Below, one piece after another: positions 11,301-24,899 of a DNA stretch of 64,000 nt. The notes beneath the pieces are model-generated. The model made no database searches. It saw nothing but the letters and a program-made list of their open reading frames with translations, and was not told the origin of the DNA. The stretch's first letter is position 1, and each line of letters begins with the position of its first letter. A program made the translations under genes and the position numbers. Source of the DNA: Adineta steineri (Eukaryota; Rotifera; Eurotatoria; Adinetida; Adinetidae). Location of the stretch: NCBI GenBank assembly GCA_905250115.1, contig CAJNOI010000048.1, positions 248,001-312,000 on the forward strand, given 5' to 3'.

Positions 11301-13499
11301 ATTATTTGTAGAATTACAGTAGTTTTGAACTTCGATTGTTATCGATCTTTAATATTGATCCATATGAGTGTAAAGAATATAAATCTATTTTCGTGGAAAT
11401 GAGCTATCTCAGCAATTGTTGAAAAGATACAAGTATTTTTTCGATATTACGGTAGAAGATCTTTCGTTGTGCAATAGTGGACGGCAGAAAATATAGTCTA
11501 GACTCCTTCTACTATATAGTTTAGTAATTAAGATCAGTTGTTTTGAGTTTCGATGTAATCAATGGCTAACATTTGTGACATATTTCACTATTACTGCATG
11601 ACCAGAAAAGGTTTATGCATGCTTCTAGCTATGAAATCCTTCCTAAGGACTAGTGCATGTTTATTTTGTTCTCTTTCAAACGTTTTTTTCCAGTAAAAAT
11701 TCTGAATTCGAGAGCAGCTACAAATAGGAGAAACTGAATACAGCATATTCTATTCATGTTTACTAGAAGTATGTATGTAGAACAAATAGACGAATGAATA
11801 TCAATGATGTAATCGACTCTAGGTCTTATAAAAACTGGCGGCATCCCTGAGTAAATATAGTATATTCGTACGTCTAGAATATGCCTGAATCTGAATGGCT
11901 AGAATGAATCCTATTTGACATCAGTTTCTTTGAAAGTATTAACAAAATGTTGCCCAATTACCAGCTGAGGAAGAAGATGTTTTAGCTTGACTACACTTCT
12001 ATAATGTTAGTGCAATCACTTCACGACTGTAGTCCTTAGAAAGAATGTACATGCAACAAGAATCTCAAATGATCACACAGGTTAAAAAAAAGGAATTCCT
12101 GTGAGTATTACCTTCTTCGATACACAAAATCATTATAGTTTGGAAATCAATATTTTTAGGTAAATAATCAACTTCTTTGTTCATTTTAGATCAAGAAATC
12201 ATTGAGCGCAACAATCAGCATTGCTTACTATTAGTCTATGCACGGAATACGTTGTTGAACATAGATGTTTTCAAGGATAATGTACCAGCGGACCATGAAA
12301 TCGACACGAAAAAACCAAGTCGACTCTACATCATTTTGTTGTCTCTAGCCTTCGGTATTATCATTTTCTTCACAAGTTTTAGTCAACAAACACGCACTAT
12401 CACAATTCTTTCGCCATCTCAAACAACATTTTCGTACCTACAAGATCAACAAAAGTCAAGTCTCTCATGTTTATGTTCACAGGCCTCTATTCAACATGAG
12501 GTATTCCTTTCGATTTCACCTCGTTTACATCAGGTATGTTCTAGCGACTTACTTGCAGAACCATGGTGGGGTTATCTGTGGGGGCTAGATGTTTTTAGCG
12601 ATTTTCGCGATCTTAAACTTCTTAGCATTCAGTTTCGTATTCTTGCATCCGTATGCTCATTAGCACAGCAATCTATCGCGAATGACACAAGTGTATTTCT
12701 TACCAATAAACTAGTTACTCTAGAAGCAATGTCATTCAGTTCATTTCAAGCTCAAATTGATTCGCTCAAAGCCATATTTACTGCTCAAACACCAGATAAA
12801 TTTCGCCGTACTCAGTTGTTTATTTATGAAACATTTCGTGCAAACCAGCTGCTGGTTGTACCTGAAACAAATTGGCAATTAGCTTTCACAACTGCGGCAG
12901 ATAATTACGTTGTTGCCACTGTGCCACGTAATTCATTTGGGAATAATTACTCATGTATTACATCATTAGATAGCTTCTCACGACCATTGTATATCGATGC
13001 GAATTATAACACCACAGTATTACCTGGTGTGGTGGCTAGTTGTTTACCGATTGATGGTATTCGTCTGTCTACTCTAGAATGTTTCTTTGATTCAAAATGT
13101 ATTCATAACTTGACAAGCATTGCATCGACACGCACTACCACTATTTGGATTGCCAAACCACTCAATGCTTCAACACCCAGTAATTATTCTTCGAACACTC
13201 TCATAGGCAACCTCGTCGATAGTTTATTCGTGGAAGATTGGGGAATTGTCAGTAATTATTCAAGCTACTTCGCCTCGTGTGCTCCATATTCGTGTTCATA
13301 CCAATATATTGATCACAATACAATACTCTACGTAATCACCATTGTGCTTGGACTGTATGGTGGGTTGGCAGTGATTCTTCATTTTATTGTCTGGCGTGGA
13401 TGGCGTATGTATCGAAAGATGATGGGATGGATACAAATCGCTACTCACTCAACATCAACACAAGTAGTTCCGTTTCAGCCAACCATCCATATCGAGTGA
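8351..13499 (+). CDS. Three-module membrane protein; each exon encodes a TM-ectodomain-TM unit
   Basis: Three exons join in frame: 8351-9659, 9854-11185 and 12190-13499, giving 1,316 aa. Both junctions are phase 1 with GT donors and AG acceptors. Each exon encodes one copy of the same module of about 440 aa. A copy has a short cytosolic lead (FNLYE, FNIFE or IDVFK), one membrane helix, and a large ectodomain with many N-glycosylation sites. Conserved cysteines lie in the contexts (C)PC near the N-terminus, HQ(L/V)CSS, GCLPHDS-type and TLECF, and CxPxxCxYxY before a final helix containing GGL. The modules are clearly homologous but much diverged. I recognise this as the type of uncharacterised family common in bdelloid proteomes; that is from memory. 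The topology (both ends inside, Cys-rich loop outside) resembles DEG/ENaC channels, but I see no diagnostic degenerin motif, so channel function is speculation. Each module could instead be read as a separate tandem gene, but continuous splice frames favour one protein. Confidence 0.75.
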
Positions 13500-14325
13500 A
13501 AACTAAATCATGACTTTTAAAAACAGAACATTTGTTGTATTGCTTCTTGTCTCATCATTTCATCTTTCATCCATATTGCTTCTTGCCATTCATATTTCAT
13601 CAATGTTGCTTCTTGTTTCATCACTTTTTATTTAATCAATAAATAAATGCTATAAAACTCAAATCGATTTCCTACTATTTGCCTACCTGATCGAAGTAAT
13701 TAAAACAGAAAAAAGAACGTGAATAAAGGTGAAGAGTCACCTTGTTTCCAACATTGTTAGACCGTTAGAATCACGACATTAGCTATGATGAAGAGCTACC
13801 GGTACTGTTCGAATTTTTACACCTGCTTCAGTCTCTCGAGTACACTAACGTACAAGCGAATGTTAACAAGGAACAGATTATTAGCCATGCCGACAATCGC
13901 ATCCATTCACCCCCACAGACAATCACTAAATCCACACCTATCTAGGTCATACAGACTCATATTGCTAATTGAGTATGTTATATAAAGTTGTTCATTATCA
14001 TTTTTAATACATAAATCATAGTTCTGACTGCATATAAAAGTACAATATATGTTATTGTTTTTTTAAAGCTTTCTAGTTTTATTAAAGTAAACATTAGTTT
14101 ATTCTCCATATAAGACATGATCATATAGTGTTAACACTTATACAACCGGGTCAATAATATGTCACACAAGCAGTTATAATTCGTTCCAGAAAGAAAAAAA
14201 GAAAAGAATAATGTTTAGAATAATAACAACAAACAGAGAGTGTCAATATACAATCAATTGTTTATTCTTGTTCGTCTTCTTTTTCCTAAAAATAAATTCA
14301 AATTCTAAATTATTTTCTATTTCAC
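13500..14325. other. Intergenic region with a short degenerate repeat
   Basis: Around 13539-13625 there are about three degenerate copies of a TTGCTTCTTG...CATC unit of 30-40 bp. No gene is visible. The region separates two convergent genes, so it holds both 3' ends. Confidence 0.4.
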
Positions 14326-15425
14326 TTATGAATGTAATCTTACTTCAAGATCATCTTCTTCATCATTTTCTCCTCCACTACCTTCTTCTTCGTCATTTGT
14401 TGTTGCAGCCTAGTAAAAACAAATAAATTAAATTATTTTATTCAAAGTCAAAATCATTTTAATCTTCTTACTAAGTAATATTGAAGAGGATTGACAAATA
14501 TATCATCTTTTATAACTTCACCAAATTCATCATTACTACCTTCGCCATTTGTATCTGTAAACCATGACATAAATGCTCCATGATCATTATTATTATTTTC
14601 TGTATCATGTGAGCGTTTACGTGTTTCACCGTCACTCTTCTTACTACTACTACTTGTTGATTGACCATTCTTTGCTTCCTATATACGAAAAATCAAAAAG
14701 AAAATGAATTTAGTCTATTTCATTTATTTAAAACTAGTTTACAAACATTTTTCCATCGAATTGCTGTTGATTTACATGTTGTTTCACTTGATTCAGTTAC
14801 ACTGAATTCTTTTACAATAACATCATTGTCAAAATATGGATTTGTATCGAATGTCTAATATGGAGTATATAAATAGTTGAAAACTATTTAAAGAATAGAA
14901 TAAACTTACAAATTTAATACGATAACCTGATTTAATATCATCATGCTAGAAAAAGAAGAGTTGGAATTAAAATAAAACTATACTTAGAAAAACTTACTTC
15001 TTCGACATCGACACGTTTAAGATATTGTAGGATATTTTCATCATTTTGATCTAAACAACTTGAAAGTTGTGGATGATTAAGAAAAACACTAATCCAAAAT
15101 GATGGAATTTTGCTAATTAAATCCGAACCTTAAAAAATTAGATATCATCTTTCTTTGATACATATAAAAAAGAGAATAATAACAAACGTTTTTTATAATT
15201 TGGTTGTCGAAGTTTATTATATTTTTGTTCAACTTGAAGAATTTCTTCACTTGCTTGTTCATTAAGACGATCAATTTCATTTTGAACATCACCAATTACT
15301 TCAAATGCTTTTTGCATTTCTGCTTCTATAAAAACCAAAATTTCACATTGTTTATATTAATATTAGAGCAAATAATAATATTAATTACCATCAAGTCTAA
15401 TTTGTTTGGTATTTGGTGCTGACAT
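14326..15425 (-). CDS. SET: SET / I2PP2A, NAP-family histone chaperone
   Basis: Seven exons on the minus strand: 15389-15425, 15188-15325, 14998-15128, 14910-14945, 14747-14854, 14472-14678 and 14326-14409. They encode 246 aa with continuous frame. SET is a nuclear histone chaperone and inhibitor of PP2A. The protein begins [11 protein letters not shown]. The dimerisation helix contains the family-typical [13 protein letters not shown] followed by KYNKLRQP. The earmuff domain contains [11 protein letters not shown] and [11 protein letters not shown], then FMSWFTD and the family-typical end of the globular domain, NPLQYYL. The tail is acidic ([14 protein letters not shown]) but shorter than in vertebrates. 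Two donors are GTTTGT; the rest are GTAAGT-like. The start ATG is the only one in frame upstream of the conserved helix. Identification is secure. Confidence 0.95.
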
Positions 15426-16026
15426 GATGCAAGTCTATTCAAGAAAGAACAATATGATGATAATATGAAAAGTTATAAACAAAAGAAAGCAAAGCAAGTA
15501 CTGTGTCTTTTATTCATATTATGTATGACATTGGCCAATAGCAACATTAACGGAATGACTTATACTTTCCTCTCTTCCATTTTTTCAGCCATTGCCGATT
15601 TGATGATAGCGACATCAGGTGAAAATATCAGACGGCAAATGTACGTGACCAAATTTTCCTAAATTCGATCTGAAAAATTGATATAAAAATCCTTTGTATT
15701 AAATAGTGAAAAAGTATCTACCATTTCTTGTTTAATTAATTCACTGGATGCAGAACATATTAATAGTGGAAATGTAAAGCAAACTCAAACTTGAATTCAT
15801 ATGTATAAAAGTTCAATCGCTTTCGAATATAACACAAATTGAACGGAGTATTGGAATACAAGAGTAAAAATTTGAACTCTCCTCTTTTGCTTCTCTAAGT
15901 ACTATGATGAAACAACATCTCACTTATTTTTATTAGCAATATAGTGATTTAAAAAACTATAGGAAAATATTTATTCAATTTTGATCTATGAACTAAAATA
16001 AGTTTTGAATATCTATTTTAATGATA

Positions 16027-16513
16027 CATTCTATATGGGGAATTATTAATCGGTCAGTAAAATAGATGAAATGATCAGTAAGATAAAAATGGTCGGTAAA
16101 AACTATGAAAATGAGCAGTAAAAATATTAAATGGTCAGTATTTAGATTATTGCTCTTGTAAACAGAAGACTAGCAAAAATCTGATTTTAATCGATCAAAA
16201 TAGGGCACTGTTAATGAATTTCAGTATTTTTCACTTTTTAAATAAATGTCTACTAATTTTTTGAGATAAAAAGTCCAAAGAGATATCGAGCACCTCAAAT
16301 CTCAGAAAAACGTATTTTATGATCACCGGTACTACAGTTCATTTTTATAAAATTACTTTATTTTAATTGCTAGTTTAATTGAAACATAGTGGAAATCAAA
16401 ATCACTTTAACCCTCTTTTTAAATGAGTGATAATCGGAATACTGACCAACTAAGCTGTTTACTCCTCATTTTCATAGTTTTTACTGACCGAGTAAATGAT
16501 AGCCATTCTATAT
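16027..16513. mobile_element. Candidate MITE with degenerate inverted repeats and 10-bp flanking duplication
   Basis: The decamer CATTCTATAT occurs at 16027-16036 and again at 16504-16513. Just inside are inverted repeats: TCGGTCAGTAAAA at 16050-16062 against its complement at 16479-16491, and a second pairing of GTAAAAACTATGAAAATGAG (about 16095-16114) with 16463-16482. The left arm has several degenerate GGTCAGTAAAA copies. No ORF is visible inside. A 9-10 bp duplication would suit a Mutator-like element, but that class call is inference. Confidence 0.5.
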
Positions 16514-17852
16514 CTTCAATATTTATCATTTATTACAATAAAGAGAATTCAGTATACATTAAAATGTTTCGCACATCATAACAGTTTTTAGAAATACTTC
16601 GTATTGTTTCTTTCGTTCATCAATAAATAAAAATCCAGTAGTCGGGTGAAGAAGTACGAGAAATCTGTGAATATAAAGTATAAAAATAGAAAATAATCAA
16701 TCAAAATTATTATTAAAGTATTTTGAAGAATCTATATAAAACACAATGAAATTTGTTTCGACTTTTCTAATCATTAATAACTGTAACAAAAAAAGCGTAT
16801 GTTCAATATTAAATAATATGCCCTTAGAGAAAATTTTAAATGTCTCTCTAGAGATTAATATTCTCGGTAAAGGTTTCAATGTTCACTAATAATTATGTTT
16901 CATTACAAACTATTTTACATATGAGTCCTTGCTAACATAGACAACCACCAAAAACTATTCATAATTATTGTTGTCAATTAACAAAAATTATTAAAAGAGA
17001 AAACATTCTATCTATATATATCATTGTCTAGGTTCGATTAGTAACAATGATTTTTTAATATATCAATGACATCCGAAATTTTGTATACATAGTACACAAA
17101 ACAACAAATGTTTTACTTGTCGTATAGATTAAAGATTTATTTACTATTCACTGTACCTAGAACAAAACCGGAAATTGATTATATATTGTCAATTGTTCTA
17201 TTTATTCACGTTAGTAAATGCAGCTAAACGAAAAAAACGGAAGAATAACATTGATGTATTCAAACATTTGAATATCTCTCTCTTCAATTGATCGTATAAA
17301 TTATTCGAATTACATTTACATTAAAATTATCTACAATGAACACGAATAAATTTTTTTTTGCTTCTCTTTATTCATTCAAATTTTCTTCATCTTTGTTTTA
17401 ACTATAACAATTATTTTTTTTGTCCTTGGACAATGTCTAATACTGTTTTTATTATAGATTGAGTTTTTTTCTTCTTCTTCACTAATCCAAAATGACGTCC
17501 GCTCTCCGGATTTAGATAGAATAATAAAAGGAAGTATTTTATAGAGAAAACAATTATTCCATTACAAAGAACAAAAATAATATCTTTATTTGATGATTGT
17601 CATATATAGCCATTTCACATGGTTAAACAATCATTTTTTAGAATGAACAAAAAGAAAAAAGGTCACTCATTCTCTTTTTTTCTTATTGAGAGACAGAGAT
17701 TGTCATTTTACTCGCGTTCGTAGTAAACGAAGAAATTTTCTTTTCTTTCTTTTCTCTTGAAAGGTCCACCTATCTCTCGTTGTTCATTCTCCCGATTACA
17801 ATCGACCACCGGTACCATAATTACCTTTTTCTCCTTTAAGTTCAACTAAAGA

Positions 17853-17924
17853 CACACGCACATACACACATATATATATATGTTATATACGTGTACATGT
17901 ATATATATATATACATATATATAC
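17853..17924. repeat. CA/TA microsatellite
   Basis: Alternating CACACA then TATATA runs, broken by GTGTACATG. It lies about 100 bp upstream of the CH-protein start, in its presumed 5' region. Simple sequence only. Confidence 0.7.
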
Positions 17925-18013
17925 CAGTCAACGTTAGTCTCGTCGATAGTTTCTATTGATTCTTTCTTTCTTTCAATGTTGGACAGTGATTGAATTACAG
18001 CATATTATTCTAG

Positions 18014-18524
18014 ATGACATCATCATCTTCACGTCCATCGTATAAAGAAGCACAAGAACGTCTTTTGAAATGGTGCCAAAATATTACAAGAAATTATGAA
18101 GTAAGTCAAATACTAAAATAAACAATGAATCTACTTGAGAAAGATATTATATCTATTCTTGTTTATTTTGTAGTCAGTTAAAATACGTAATTTTACAACT
18201 GATTTTGCTGATGGTCTTGCTTTTTGTGCAATAGTTCATCATTATTTTCCTAATGAATTTGATTTTAAAACATTAAATCGTGATAATAAACAGAGTAATT
18301 TTGATTTAGCATTTCGTATTGCTGAGTAAGTAATACAATTTTTTTTTAAATTTATATCTTTTATTTATTTATCTATATATAGAGAAAAAGCACAAATTCA
18401 TCCATTACTTGACAGTGATGATCTCATACATGGTGAATTGGATAAAAAATGTGTATTCACTTATTTACTTACTCTTTATCATGGATTAAAAAATTATGAT
18501 ACAAATAAACAACTACTAAACTAA
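18014..18524 (+). CDS. Single CH-domain protein, smoothelin type
   Basis: Three exons: 18014-18100, 18174-18325 and 18383-18524, encoding 126 aa. Nearly the whole protein is one calponin-homology domain. LLKWCQNITRNYE opens the first helix; NFTTDFADGLAFCAIVHHYFP is the characteristic central part; NFDLAFRIAEE and the LLD..DL segment follow; then KCVFTYLLTLYHGL. The order and spacing match the C-terminal type-2 CH domain of smoothelin and related cytoskeletal proteins. No actin-binding tandem pair and no other domain is present, so a single-domain cytoskeletal adaptor is likely. The frame is continuous at both junctions (phases 0 and 2). It converges on the minus-strand Ly6-like gene with about 90 bp between stops. 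The ATG lies just before the conserved domain; a longer N-terminus from an upstream exon cannot be excluded. Confidence 0.85.
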
Positions 18525-18615
18525 AAAATAAAATAAATTTTATTTCCGTTTCTTCTTTTTGTTCTTTTTTGTCTTGTCTTTAATGTTTAAAGAAAAGTCC
18601 GCAATAAAAAGTCTA

Positions 18616-19075
18616 TTATATCTCATAATAAATTTTCAATAGAAAACTCAATATGAAAAATCCAAGATTAATTAATTTTGGCGAATATTTATTTGCTGTA
18701 TTGCATAAATCTGTTTGACAACAATAAACTCCATTATTAAGAATATTAACTGAATTACATGTTGATACTGAATCTTTAACAACAAGAGTTCCAGTTACTG
18801 TTTTCTATTTATATAAAAAAAAAGCTATGATTTTAATTCGAAATTATAAACAAACTTACACGACAATAATCATTGAGGCCTGATGTTTGAATTACATTAG
18901 CGGCCGATGGATTCCATGTTGTCCCACAAGGATTACATGAATAACATGATGATGCAGCATAAGTAGCTAATAGATAAATTAGAAATTCATTTTCTATAGA
19001 TTAAATAATCTTACTATCGAAAGAAATTATGAATACAAGTAGAATAATTGGAAACATTGTCATCATCATCATCAT
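18616..19075 (-). CDS. Ly6/uPAR-like (three-finger) GPI-type surface protein
   Basis: Three exons: 19015-19075, 18860-18966 and 18616-18804, encoding 118 aa. The protein starts with five methionines, then a hydrophobic signal peptide (PIILLVFIISF). The mature part opens with CYSCNPC and ends with CCQTDLCN, the Ly6/uPAR family signature. After that comes a hydrophobic C-terminus (LGFFILSFLLKIYY), as expected of a GPI-attachment signal. Family members are extracellular, disulphide-bonded adhesion or receptor-modulating proteins. The cysteine count between the two signatures is low, so some disulphides of the classic ten-cysteine fold may be missing. The run of ATG codons leaves the exact start open by up to four codons. 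Confidence 0.85.
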
Positions 19076-19975
19076 CGATATCGTATTGATTAAACGACTA
19101 AGATTCGTTTTAAATTGAAGAAATGCTGTCTGACTCTTTCTTTTTCTTTTATAACATCAAATATACTTTTATATTAGACAAATATTAAGATGAAGTCAAT
19201 AGTTCAACATAACTATCAAATATAATATACTCAATCAATATAATAAATGTAATTGTTTGTTATAGAAATAGTAGCATTTCTATCAATGTCATCCATTCAA
19301 GGTTATTCTATGTAATTTTTTAAAGTGTATAGATCATTCGTCTATTAAAAAGCATTGAATGGAGATGTTCCATAGAGAACTATACAAATATTAAGAACAA
19401 ATAATTTTTTTTCCAGTATTAATTTTCAATTTATTATCTATCAGTTAGATGATGAAATGTATTTTGTTAGGTTTAAGAATCTATAATAAACATTCTTATA
19501 CGATGAATGCCATTGTTTTTATCATTTGTGAATGCAAGAATAGTGATGAAATGTATGTCTGTAAAATATCTTTCAACCTATCATCACATTACTAATTATT
19601 TTCTATTGTTACTAATCTACAATCATCGGTTATTTTCATGGACAAGATGAATTGGTTTTTTAACATATGAGATATGTAAGAAATCATCAAAGCAAAACTT
19701 TATCAATCAACTTCGAAAAATTCAATCATCCATGCATATCATATACAAATGAATTTTTGTTTTATGCGTTCCTATATAAAGATGTTTTTTTATTCTCATC
19801 ACCCAAGACTTAACTAGCAATCATAGAAGTTAAAAACAATAAAAAGACGACATCTCATTACATAGATAACAACAATAACACTGGTATGAGAATGAAGAAG
19901 AATAACAACAAAAGAAGAAGAAGAAAAAACTGTCTAAAATCTAGACAAAACACTTTTATAAACGGTTTTTAAATC
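19076..19975. other. Intergenic region, 0.9 kb
   Basis: AT-rich, with no gene or clear repeat. It holds the promoter side of the Ly6-like gene and the 3' side of SSR3. Confidence 0.4.
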
Positions 19976-20678
19976 TTATTTTTGTCCAGTCGAAAAAAGA
20001 AAAACAACAGCTGTTGATAAAACAACTGAAAATAAATAGTTAACTGTTGGTGAAAAATTTTTAAAGACAAAAAATGATAATATAATAAGACAAACAAGAT
20101 AGAATGCATTATTATAAAAGATCGAAAAGGTTGTTGCTTCAAAATCGGCTACTTCGTTTTTACGTGTTAAAACTCTATTAAAAACGAAAATTATTATTTT
20201 GTACAATAAGAAAATATTATCTTACCGATCATCTTTATCTTTTTTATTTGCATTTTTATCGTTAGCGAAGAGTTTTGAAATTTCACGGTTAACAGCTTCT
20301 TCACGTTTTTGTGCAATTCTATAATAACATTTTTTTTGTTAAAAATAATAATACAAAATAAAATAAATACGAACTTATGTTTTAAAATAAATTTCATATT
20401 TTGATAGGCTAAATTAAGAAAGTATGTACTAGCAATGGTACCAAGAATAAAATGAATAAAATATGATGAAAAATCCATTTGATGAATACGCCAGAAAAGC
20501 CCTGAGAAAATAAAAAGGAATTTCTTTAATTTGAAAAAAATAATAACTTACAAAGTGGAATAGCTGATACAACAGCGGCATTACCACTGAATAAAGCCCG
20601 TGATTTTGTTGTTACATTACGACTAAAATTTTGAAGAAGTAAATCTTCATCATGAGATGTTGATCGTTGGTTAGACAT
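19976..20678 (-). CDS. SSR3: Translocon-associated protein subunit gamma (TRAP-gamma)
   Basis: Four exons: 20552-20678, 20375-20501, 20226-20318 and 19976-20174, encoding 181 aa (about 185 in human). TRAP-gamma is a four-helix membrane subunit of the TRAP complex beside the Sec61 translocon in the ER. Conserved stretches: [11 protein letters not shown] near the N-terminus, [36 protein letters not shown], then [19 protein letters not shown] and NFSPTVNY, ending in STGQK. Four hydrophobic segments are visible, two before and two after the charged cytosolic loop. Exon 2 uses a GTTCGT donor. Frame is continuous at phases 1, 2 and 2. Identification is secure. Confidence 0.96.
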
Positions 20679-21499
20679 TTTCTGGTATCTACAAATAATG
20701 AATTCTACAGTTTAACATACCAATAGATGGATAAAAACGAGGAAAATGAAAGTGGTCTAAAGAAATAATATGAAAATGGTAAAAAACTGATCACATACAA
20801 CGTTGAAATCCAGATCTAGCCACGTCTTGCCATAGTTAAATTAATCAAGTCTCCAATCATTTTCAAATCATATACGTATGTTAATATAAATAAATAAGAA
20901 TTCAATTATAAAATTTTGTTTTTTAGTTTGCCGTTATTAATATGTTCATAAAAAGCACTGTAGTTTATTTTCGTCGACAGATGACACTAGTTAGTAAAAT
21001 ACCGTTGTAGATATTTCTACTTAAAATTATCTCAAGGATAACTATCAAACAGTTGTTTGAGACCAAACGGAAATAAGACATTTCGCACCACCAGTGTTTT
21101 ATCTAGGTTTTTTCTTTCGAGAGTGCGATAGCGATTTCCGTCAGGGCGAAAACTGAATTTCTGGAGGTAAACTCGTAGTATAAGCACAAAAACTGCAATT
21201 TTCGGGAGGGCTCCGCCATCCGTGCCCTCTCTCTAGATAAATCACTGCGCACCACCTTTTCATTACGATCTCTCTACATAAGGAAAAAAAACAGGATGTT
21301 CCGAATGAAAATTGTCTAGGACAAAAATCATATCCGGAGTGACTTGGTGCGAAATGCCTATGTTCCGATAAAATCATATTTATTCAATAAAGATTGAAAA
21401 AGTACATAAAGAATATGTGATTAATTTCATTCAGATAAAAGTCTCTCATCTTAGTTCATTTATTAATATAAAAGAAAAAACAAATATATATACATATAG
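20679..21499. other. Intergenic region with a short inverted-repeat candidate
   Basis: Between about 21079 and 21356 a 12-bp inverted pair (CATTTCGCACCA / TGGTGCGAAATG) with weaker outward extension flanks roughly 250 bp. Bases 21092-21146 resemble 54411-54465. No gene seen. Confidence 0.35.
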
Positions 21500-22428
21500 T
21501 TAAGTAACAACGAGATGTTGATTTTTCTTAAATTCTTTCAACCATATATGATGAAAGACTGGTGGAAGCCAACGAAGATAAAGTTGTTCATCCATTTGTA
21601 TATAACCAACAATACGTGTTAGTTTTATTGGATTATTCATTGTATTGATTAAAATTTTATCAGTACGTTCAGTTAAATTTGAATTTGCTTTCTTTTTCTC
21701 ACTAACATATAAACATAAATGTGCACCGAAATTTTCAAATAATGGATTAATTAATGAAAGTTTTTTTTGAGCTAATGAATAAAAATTATTCATAAAAAAA
21801 TATAAATATTTTAAATTAATATCTGTTTTCTTTGCTAAAACACCAATTCGTGGTGTTGAAGCTAAAAAAACAAGTGTAAATTTTGATGTATTAAATTGAT
21901 GAAGTGGAATGTAATATGAAACAGGATCATCAAAACATAGATATGCCATTGATATACATCTATCTCGATATTGATTATATTTTTGTTTTAAGAAAATTAA
22001 ATCTTCTTCCAATTGTTCTAAATAATCTGTTGAAGATGACCAAATATTATTACATGATTCTGATGTAATCTAATAGAACAACAAATAAATTAAAGAAAAT
22101 CTAACAAATTAATTACCATTAGTTTTGCATCTTGACAATAAGCTTTTTTTGGTACATATAAATGTGCATGAAAATATTTTATATTTTTTTGATACCATTT
22201 ACCTCGATGAAATGATAGAATAGTATTATTATCATAGTGTGGTTTTGAAATAAGAAATTCACTAGTAAGTTGCATAATTTCTTGTATATCATTGTCAGTT
22301 GCATGTAATCTACGATTTTGTGTATGTTGAATTATAATAAAATGTGGACGTGGTGTATGAATATCAAATACAAGTTTTAATGAAGGATTCGAAGGATTAA
22401 TAGGAATTTCAACGTTTTGTCTAAGCAT
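21500..22428 (-). CDS. Uncharacterised protein, weak HIT-like motif
   Basis: Two exons, 22117-22428 and 21500-22069, join in phase 0 to encode 293 aa. I do not recognise the protein firmly. The first exon has HFIIIQHTQNRRLHA, then SFHRGKWYQKNIKYFHAHLYVP. The FHAHLYV piece and the preceding strand-like PHFIIIQH recall HIT-superfamily nucleotide hydrolases, in which an HxHxH-type motif carries the catalytic histidine; only part of that pattern is present. The second exon is rich in Lys and aromatic residues with no motif I can name; it includes EDLIFLKQKYNQYRDRC and ends LRWLPPVFHHIWLKEFKKNQ. No signal peptide or membrane helix is seen. It is transcribed in the same direction as its neighbours on both sides. 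Confidence 0.7.
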
Positions 22429-23141
22429 GATTATTTATTTTAGATGAAAAATAGTATTTCGAAAAAGACGATTATGTAATATATTTCTTAAGCGAATAGT
22501 TTATACGCAAAACAATGAATAACAGAATACGATGAAATGAATGATATAGCTGATAAAAATAGATAGACATTAGTAGTTTATTCTTTTGGATAGATTCAAC
22601 TTGAATAGAAATGTATGCAATCAAAATTTCAGTTCTTTACTGATTACTCTGAAAGAATAAAATTGATTCAATTTCGATTTGGAAATCAAATCCAGAGTTA
22701 AATCTATATATTGACTTGAGATTGATTATCAGTATAAGAAACAAATATTTATTTAACCTTATAGTTCGTTTTATGAATCAATAAATAATACTTATTATAG
22801 ATGTATTTTAACACATGCCTCAATTTATAATCTTTTGATTACAGTTTTATCCTTTATTATTATCTATTTGTAGTTTGAAGTCCTTGAAATACGCAGTTAC
22901 TTAATAATCATCGTATCTATTAGAATAGTACGTAATTCAATAGTTGATATAGAATTATACCAATTTCATATGTGTATAAAGTCTTATTGATTTCAAAATA
23001 GAAATTAAATTTTTCAAAATTTATTCATATTAAATTCTTAATTAATGAAACGAAAAAAAAACTGGTTATATAATGGAACGCATTCTAAACAAGTAAATAC
23101 ACACACAAAAAAAAAAGAGGAAAAGTTCAATTCATTGTTTT
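22429..23141. other. Intergenic region, 0.7 kb
   Basis: AT-rich sequence between two minus-strand genes. No ORF, repeat or RNA gene seen. Confidence 0.4.

Positions 23142-24899
<1,758 letters not shown>

Larger units (their letters stand above)
15426..18013. other. Intergenic region with an inverted-repeat element and a TA microsatellite
   Basis: Contains the candidate MITE at 16027-16513 and a CA/TA-rich microsatellite at about 17853-17924. Both flanking genes (SET on minus, the CH protein on plus) are transcribed away from it, so it should hold two promoters. No convincing gene was seen; ORFs such as 15465-15662 and 16697-16879 are short and without recognisable content. Confidence 0.4.

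Noticed and set aside
9946..11322. Separate gene starting with GTG at 9946 and a third starting with TTG at 12177
   Set aside because: Both 'starts' lie within or just before exons that open with AG acceptors at 9853 and 12189. The coding frame continues upstream to the acceptor and joins the previous exon in phase 1, so they are exons of one gene.
8351..13499. Firm assignment to the DEG/ENaC channel family
   Set aside because: Topology and Cys-rich loop are similar, but no degenerin signature motif was seen, so it is reported only as a hypothesis.
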